NCBI GenBank assembly: GCA_011389935.1
Contig: JAABTJ010000011.1
Coordinates: forward strand, 1 to 64,000
Origin: Desulfobacteraceae bacterium
GTDB taxonomy: Bacteria > Desulfobacterota > Desulfobacteria > Desulfobacterales > Desulfosalsimonadaceae
Direction: 5' to 3'
Length of the DNA stretch: 64,000 nt
Position numbers and translations under genes: made by a program. This document shows positions 59,974-64,000 of the stretch, piece after piece (the stretch's first letter is position 1; every line of letters starts with the position of its first letter). Below the pieces are notes generated by a model. It had not been told where the DNA came from. It saw only the letters and a program-made list of their open reading frames with translations, and did not search any database.

Positions 59974-61206
59974 ATGTGGGGGGAAAATCTTCTTTCAGGC
60001 AGACGCATCCTTTTGGGGGTCAGCGGCGGAATCGCCGCCTACAAGAGCGTGGAGCTGCTGCGCCTGCTCCAGAAATCGGGCGCTGATGTCAGGGTGGCAA
60101 TGACCGAAAGCGCACAGAAATTCGTGGGGCGTATTACCTTCGAGGCCATTTCCGGTCATCCCGTATTTGAAAGGATGTTCGACGACGCGGCGGGTCATGA
60201 AATCCGGCATATAAACTGGGCAAAAGATGCCGATGCGGTGGTGATTGCGCCTGCAACGGCGAATATTATCGGAAAGATTGCGTGCGGCATCGCCGATGAC
60301 GCATTGTCCACGCTCATGATGGCGGTTACGGCGCCGCGCCTGGTATGCCCGGCCATGAATACGCACATGTTTGAAAATCGGGCGGTCCAGCGAAACCTGG
60401 AGACCCTTGAAAAAGACGGCATTTCCGTTGTGGCGCCGGGGTACGGGGAGCTTGCCTGCAAGACCACGGGGCCGGGGCGGCTTGCCGACCCGCAGGAAAT
60501 TGCCTGGCGCCTCGTGGATGTTTTTACCGCAAAAGACCTGGCAGGAAAGCGCGTGGTCGTTTCCGCGGGTCCCACCCGGGAGCCCATTGATCCGGTCCGG
60601 TATATCAGCAATCCGTCTTCCGGCAAAATGGGATATGCCGTGGCACAGGCCGCAGCCTTGCGGGGGGGCGACGTTGTGCTCGTTTCCGGACCCGCTGTTC
60701 TGGCCGACCCTCTGGGCGTGCGGGTAAGGCGCGTATCGACGGCGCACGAGATGGCCGAAGCCGTATTGGAGGAATGCGACAGTGCCGATATCGTGGTCAA
60801 GGCGGCAGCGGTTTCCGATTACCGTCCGACCGACGCATCGGCGCACAAGGTCAAAAAGGAAAAAGACCACCTCGTTCTGGAGCTGGAAAAAACAACCGAT
60901 ATCCTGGCCGAACTGGGGCGCCGGAAAACCCCGGGTCAAATATTGGTCGGCTTTGCAGCGGAAACCCGGGAGCTTGAAAAATATGCCATTGAAAAAATGA
61001 AGAAAAAAAATCTGGATATGATTGCCGCCAATCTTGTGGGGGGAAAAGACGCCGGGTTTGACGCGGATACCAATACGCTCCGGCTGTTTTTCCCCGATGG
61101 CAGAAACGAGAAACTGCCCATGATGGATAAGTTTACGGCAGCGACCATTATCCTGGACCACGTAGCGGCCATTCTTGCCCGAAAGGGTGGAAACGGCCCA
61201 ATGTAA
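59974..61206 (+). CDS. coaBC: Phosphopantothenoylcysteine decarboxylase/synthetase
   Basis: 410 aa bifunctional CoaBC. The CoaC half has GVSGGIAAYKSVELLRLLQ, PAMNTHMFEN and ACKTTGPGRL (catalytic Cys). The CoaB half has VVVSAGPTREPIDPVRYISN and KVKKEKDHLVLELEKT. It makes 4'-phosphopantetheine in CoA synthesis. ATG 59974 follows GGAGACGGAG; in-frame ATGs at 59959 and 59896 are less likely. Confidence 0.96.
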   Translation: MWGENLLSGRRILLGVSGGIAAYKSVELLRLLQKSGADVRVAMTESAQKFVGRITFEAISGHPVFERMFDDAAGHEIRHINWAKDADAVVIAPATANIIGKIACGIADDALSTLMMAVTAPRLVCPAMNTHMFENRAVQRNLETLEKDGISVVAPGYGELACKTTGPGRLADPQEIAWRLVDVFTAKDLAGKRVVVSAGPTREPIDPVRYISNPSSGKMGYAVAQAAALRGGDVVLVSGPAVLADPLGVRVRRVSTAHEMAEAVLEECDSADIVVKAAAVSDYRPTDASAHKVKKEKDHLVLELEKTTDILAELGRRKTPGQILVGFAAETRELEKYAIEKMKKKNLDMIAANLVGGKDAGFDADTNTLRLFFPDGRNEKLPMMDKFTAATIILDHVAAILARKGGNGPM

Positions 61207-61235
61207 GGGTATTGGTCAGAGGTGTTTTCACGGTC

Positions 61236-61937
61236 ATGAGCATGAAAATAAATGCAGACGAATTTGACGCACTCGTGGGGGAGGTCCAGAAGCATCTCGG
61301 TTTTTTACAGGCGGTGGGGTGCGAGGGCGCCCATTTGAATCCGGAAAGCCTCCGGATCGTCCGGTCGTGGGAAAACCCCTTCCCGGCATCTCTGGCCCAA
61401 GTGTTTGACGAATATCTGCAATGCCGGCGATGCAGGCTTGCTTCGGAAGGAGAAGCGTCCGTATTCGGGGCGGGGTCGGAAAATGCAGCCTTGATGTTTG
61501 TCGGTTTTGCCCCCAGGCGGGAAGACGAAGGGAGGCGCCACCCCTACACGGGAAAAGAAGGTGCGCTGCTGACCCGGATTATCGAAGCGATGGCGATGGC
61601 CCGGGATACGGTGTATATCTGTCATGCCGTCAAGTGTCTTCCGCCGGGAGGCGTTCCCCCGGGCAAACGGGAAGCAAAGGCTTGCCGGTATTATCTTCTT
61701 CGCCAAATACAGGCGATCCGGCCTTCGGTAATCTGCGTTTTGGGTGAAGCGGCTGCCGGTACCCTTCTTGGAGAAAGCATGCCTTTCGCCCGGATCCGCG
61801 GACGATTCATCGATTACGAGGGGATCCCCGTGATGCCCACGTATGACCCGTCCCATGTTCTGACGGACCCGTCCGCCAGGCGCCCCGTATGGGAGGATAT
61901 GCAAAAAATAATGAAAAAACTGGACGGATCGGGATAA
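61236..61937 (+). CDS. Uracil-DNA glycosylase-like protein ([4Fe-4S] family 4 type, divergent)
   Basis: 233 aa. Four cysteines (Cys63 and Cys66 in CRRC, Cys134, Cys150) match the iron-sulfur set of family 4 UDGs, and RRHPYTGKEGALLTRI matches the family fold. Active-site motifs differ: the first reads VGFAPRRED instead of a G-E-A-P-G type, VKCLPPG follows a His instead of Asn, and TYDPSHVL has Asp204 where the family usually has a His-Pro-S/A. It may have changed specificity or be non-catalytic. TTG 61212 is an alternative start. Confidence 0.75.
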   Translation: MSMKINADEFDALVGEVQKHLGFLQAVGCEGAHLNPESLRIVRSWENPFPASLAQVFDEYLQCRRCRLASEGEASVFGAGSENAALMFVGFAPRREDEGRRHPYTGKEGALLTRIIEAMAMARDTVYICHAVKCLPPGGVPPGKREAKACRYYLLRQIQAIRPSVICVLGEAAAGTLLGESMPFARIRGRFIDYEGIPVMPTYDPSHVLTDPSARRPVWEDMQKIMKKLDGSG

Positions 61938-61968
61938 GCGCCGCAAGGGATTGGCGTATATTTATATA

Positions 61969-61998
61969 TTGACAATAAAATCGGATTTGTTTTAATAT
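61969..61998 (+). promoter_or_regulatory. Promoter of the Rho_N-domain gene
   Basis: TTGACA (61969-61974), an 18-base spacer and TAATAT (61993-61998), in an AT-rich stretch. The predicted start leaves a ~155-nt leader before the next gene. Confidence 0.55.
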
Positions 61999-62163
61999 TA
62001 CAGATTCCAATATTTTGCTGGAAATGCGGGGGCCGTGTCCCTCGCTTTGTGTTTTGTACGTGTTGATTTTTATTGCGCAGATCTGTGTCAATCCGTTGTT
62101 TCGGATTCTGCCTGATTCCCAACGCAAATGTCTATACTGCAGTAAAAGGAGATGAAAACACCG

Positions 62164-62490
62164 ATGGGTAAAAAACAGAAAGAAGAAAAGGAAAAACCCC
62201 TGGAGAAAATGACGGCCACCGAGCTCAGGGAAAAGGCCAAGGAGATTGATGGCGTCACGGGCGCTTATGGAATGAACAAGGCTGAACTGATTTCCGTGAT
62301 TAAAAAATCAAAAGGCATAACCGACACCGACGTCAGTAAAAGCGCCGCCGGAACGGTCCGCGAGATCAAGGCAAAGATCCGCGAGCTCCGTAAAAAGCGC
62401 CAGGAATATATCGACGCCGAAGACCGGAAGATGGCCGATATTTTCCGTCACCGGATAAGCCGGTTGAAAAAGAAGACCCGCAGGGTATAA
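62164..62490 (+). CDS. Small Rho N-terminal-domain protein
   Basis: 108 aa. Residues ~14-50 (LEKMTATELREKAKEIDG, AYGMNKAELISVIKKSKG) are the SAP-like Rho_N fold that binds nucleic acid; the rest is a basic helix (VREIKAKIRELRKKRQEY). It is a stand-alone domain, not Rho itself. AAAGGAG (62145-62151) lies 12 bases before ATG 62164; the ATG at 62152 directly abuts it and is unlikely. Confidence 0.8.
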   Translation: MGKKQKEEKEKPLEKMTATELREKAKEIDGVTGAYGMNKAELISVIKKSKGITDTDVSKSAAGTVREIKAKIRELRKKRQEYIDAEDRKMADIFRHRISRLKKKTRRV

Positions 62491-62611
62491 AACCATGCCC
62501 TGAAAAATGCTCCGTATAGAGACATGGGGCAGCAAGCAGGAGATCGACCCCTGTTTGGCCTGCAATGAATAAGGCGGCCGTGCCGCAGAAACCGGATACC
62601 CGAGCTCGTGA

Positions 62612-63589
62612 ATGAGCCCTTTTGCCTTGACGAAACTCATTGATTCGTTTGTCGATTTCCTTGCAGCGGAAAGAGGGTATTCCGATAACACCTGCAGGGC
62701 CTATGCGCGGGATTTGAATGATTTTCTGAGCTATTTCACAGCCAACCGCGACATGGTGGCCGGTGGAGCGGACAGCCGGACGGGGGCGGCATCCCCCAAA
62801 AAACGGCGGGCGCCGGAAAGTGATGATATCGAGAAGGTCAGCGCTCTGGTGATCCGGAGCTACCTGGGATTTCTTCACAAGCAGCAGGTCAAGAAAACAT
62901 CGATTTCGAGAAAGATCTCAGCGATTCGATCGTTTTTCAAGTATCTGGAAAAACACGGGGTGGTGAGGGAAAATCCCGCCCTGCACGTCGTTTCACCGAA
63001 ACTGGAAAAGCCGATTCCGACCTATTTGACGGTGGACGAGGTGTTCCGCCTGCTCGATTCCATTGAAACGAAAACCCTTGCCGGCAAGAGAAACCGTGCG
63101 ATTTTTGAGCTTTTGTATTCAACCGGCATACGGGTCTCCGAGCTCGTGGGGCTCGATGTGGAGGCTGTCGATTTTGAAAGGCGGATCGTAAAGGTCCATG
63201 GGAAAGGCAAGGTGGAACGGATCATCCCCTTTGGCGAAAAGGCGCTGTTGGCCATCCGGGAATACCGGGAAAATCTGCAGGGAAATCAGCGACAGGCACC
63301 GGATATATGGAAAGGCCCGCTTTTTTTGAACAAAAACGGCGGCCGGCTGACCGACCGTTCGGTCGCCCGTATCCTGAACGACACCGCCGTGAAAGCGAAC
63401 CTGACCATGCCGGTTTCCCCCCATGATCTCCGGCATACCTTTGCCACGCACATGCTTGATGCGGGCCTCGATCTACGGATGGTGCAGGAGATGCTGGGGC
63501 ACAAAAGTCTGTCCACTACGCAGAAATATACCCATGTCAGCATCGATCGATTAATGGCGGCATACGACAGCGCGCATCCGAGAAAGTAG
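62612..63589 (+). CDS. xerC: Tyrosine recombinase XerC
   Basis: 325 aa. The N-terminal SAM-like domain begins [20 protein letters not shown]. The catalytic residues R-K-H-R-H-Y are all visible: [30 protein letters not shown] and [15 protein letters not shown]. It acts with XerD at dif sites to resolve chromosome dimers. A stretch rich in charged residues ([19 protein letters not shown]) is inserted after ~55 residues. It precedes hslV, as in many bacteria. Confidence 0.92.
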   Translation: MSPFALTKLIDSFVDFLAAERGYSDNTCRAYARDLNDFLSYFTANRDMVAGGADSRTGAASPKKRRAPESDDIEKVSALVIRSYLGFLHKQQVKKTSISRKISAIRSFFKYLEKHGVVRENPALHVVSPKLEKPIPTYLTVDEVFRLLDSIETKTLAGKRNRAIFELLYSTGIRVSELVGLDVEAVDFERRIVKVHGKGKVERIIPFGEKALLAIREYRENLQGNQRQAPDIWKGPLFLNKNGGRLTDRSVARILNDTAVKANLTMPVSPHDLRHTFATHMLDAGLDLRMVQEMLGHKSLSTTQKYTHVSIDRLMAAYDSAHPRK

Positions 63590-63672
63590 CCTGCCTTTCT
63601 TCGACCCGAACGCCGGGGGGGGCGGCAGGACGAATCATTGTGAAGCAAAAAGGATCCAAAAGGCATACGCAA

Positions 63673-64000
63673 ATGAATTTTCACGGCACAACCATATTGG
63701 CGGTCCGGCACAACGGCAGGGTAACGGTTGCCGGCGACGGTCAGGTGACGCTCAATACCACGGTGATCAAACACAAGGCCAGAAAAGTTCGCAGGATCTA
63801 TAACGACAAAATTATCGTGGGGTTTGCGGGTGCAACCGCCGACGCGCTGAACCTTTCGGAAAAACTCGAGGGAAAGCTCGAACGGTATAACGGGAACCTG
63901 ATCCGGGCGGCTGTGGAACTGGCGAGGGACTGGCGTACGGATAAATTCCTGAGGCGGCTGGAAGCCATGATGATTGCGGTGGATGCGACCCAGATGCTGC
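63673..64000 (+). CDS. hslV: ATP-dependent protease subunit HslV (3' truncated by window)
   Basis: First 109 codons. [17 protein letters not shown] contains the catalytic N-terminal Thr of the mature proteasome-like subunit (GTTILAV). It continues [20 protein letters not shown] and [15 protein letters not shown], the HslV core. It forms the peptidase ring of HslUV; hslU is expected next. The end is outside the window. Confidence 0.95.
   Translation, partial: MNFHGTTILAVRHNGRVTVAGDGQVTLNTTVIKHKARKVRRIYNDKIIVGFAGATADALNLSEKLEGKLERYNGNLIRAAVELARDWRTDKFLRRLEAMMIAVDATQML

Noticed and set aside
62612-63589. XerC as the integrase of a mobile element associated with the repeats
   Set aside because: It has full-length XerC features and the standard xerC-hslV neighbourhood; no attachment sites or cargo were seen.

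Overview
The window reads as chromosome from a strictly anaerobic, sulfate-reducing Desulfobacterota bacterium (Desulfobacterales-like). The main reasons are a true DsrC with both C-terminal redox cysteines, a FlxABCD/HdrA electron-transfer cluster with two in-frame UGA (selenocysteine) codons, a single-chain pyruvate:ferredoxin oxidoreductase, an ADP-forming acetyl-CoA synthetase, and a siroheme-decarboxylase-like AsnC protein. Base composition is moderately GC-rich. The genus cannot be fixed from the sequence alone.

Layout. 1-7.6 kb: accessory genes (DUF1566 lectin-fold protein, GNAT acetyltransferase, radical SAM/SPASM protein) mixed with pdxA and uvrA, and three copies of a ~200 bp giant-hairpin repeat (family A). 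7.6-18.9 kb: rlmN on minus, then a translation/RNA-maintenance run ffh-rpsP-khpA-rimM-trmD-RNA methyltransferase-rplS-rnhB-(A repeat)-yraN-rsmI, leading into acs and a DUF2520 protein. 19-30.4 kb: an M16C peptidase, a winged-helix-like protein, rsmA, por with a long structured leader, a YkgJ protein, a nitrilase-superfamily hydrolase, an AhbA/AhbB-like protein and YjbQ. 30.4-37.6 kb: a minus-strand redox cluster hdrA(Sec)-flxD(Sec)-flxC-flxB-flxA-dsrC. 37.7-44.5 kb: miaA, an atypical response regulator, glpK, ftsB/murJ, rpsT, lptE. 44.6-56.1 kb: leuS; an RNase E/G; a promoter-terminator unit that looks like a small RNA; yajC-secD-secF-dprA-topA. 56.1-64 kb: a coiled-coil membrane protein with a TPR lipoprotein, coaBC, a [4Fe-4S] uracil-DNA glycosylase-like protein, a small Rho_N-domain protein, xerC and the start of hslV.

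How parts work together. PFOR supplies reduced ferredoxin and acetyl-CoA, and Acs can turn acetyl-CoA into acetate plus ATP. FlxABCD plus the double-length HdrA probably link NAD(H), ferredoxin and a thiol/disulfide couple. HdrB and HdrC are absent here, and DsrC lies directly downstream as an obvious thiol partner.

The least explained content is two families of dispersed imperfect hairpin repeats. Family A (four copies, ~190-220 bp) keeps its stems by compensatory changes and keeps short motifs in its internal loops. Family B (three close copies, two diverged relatives and one collapsed terminus) sits at gene ends and overlaps stop codons. No transposase, CRISPR array, tRNA or rRNA gene was seen.
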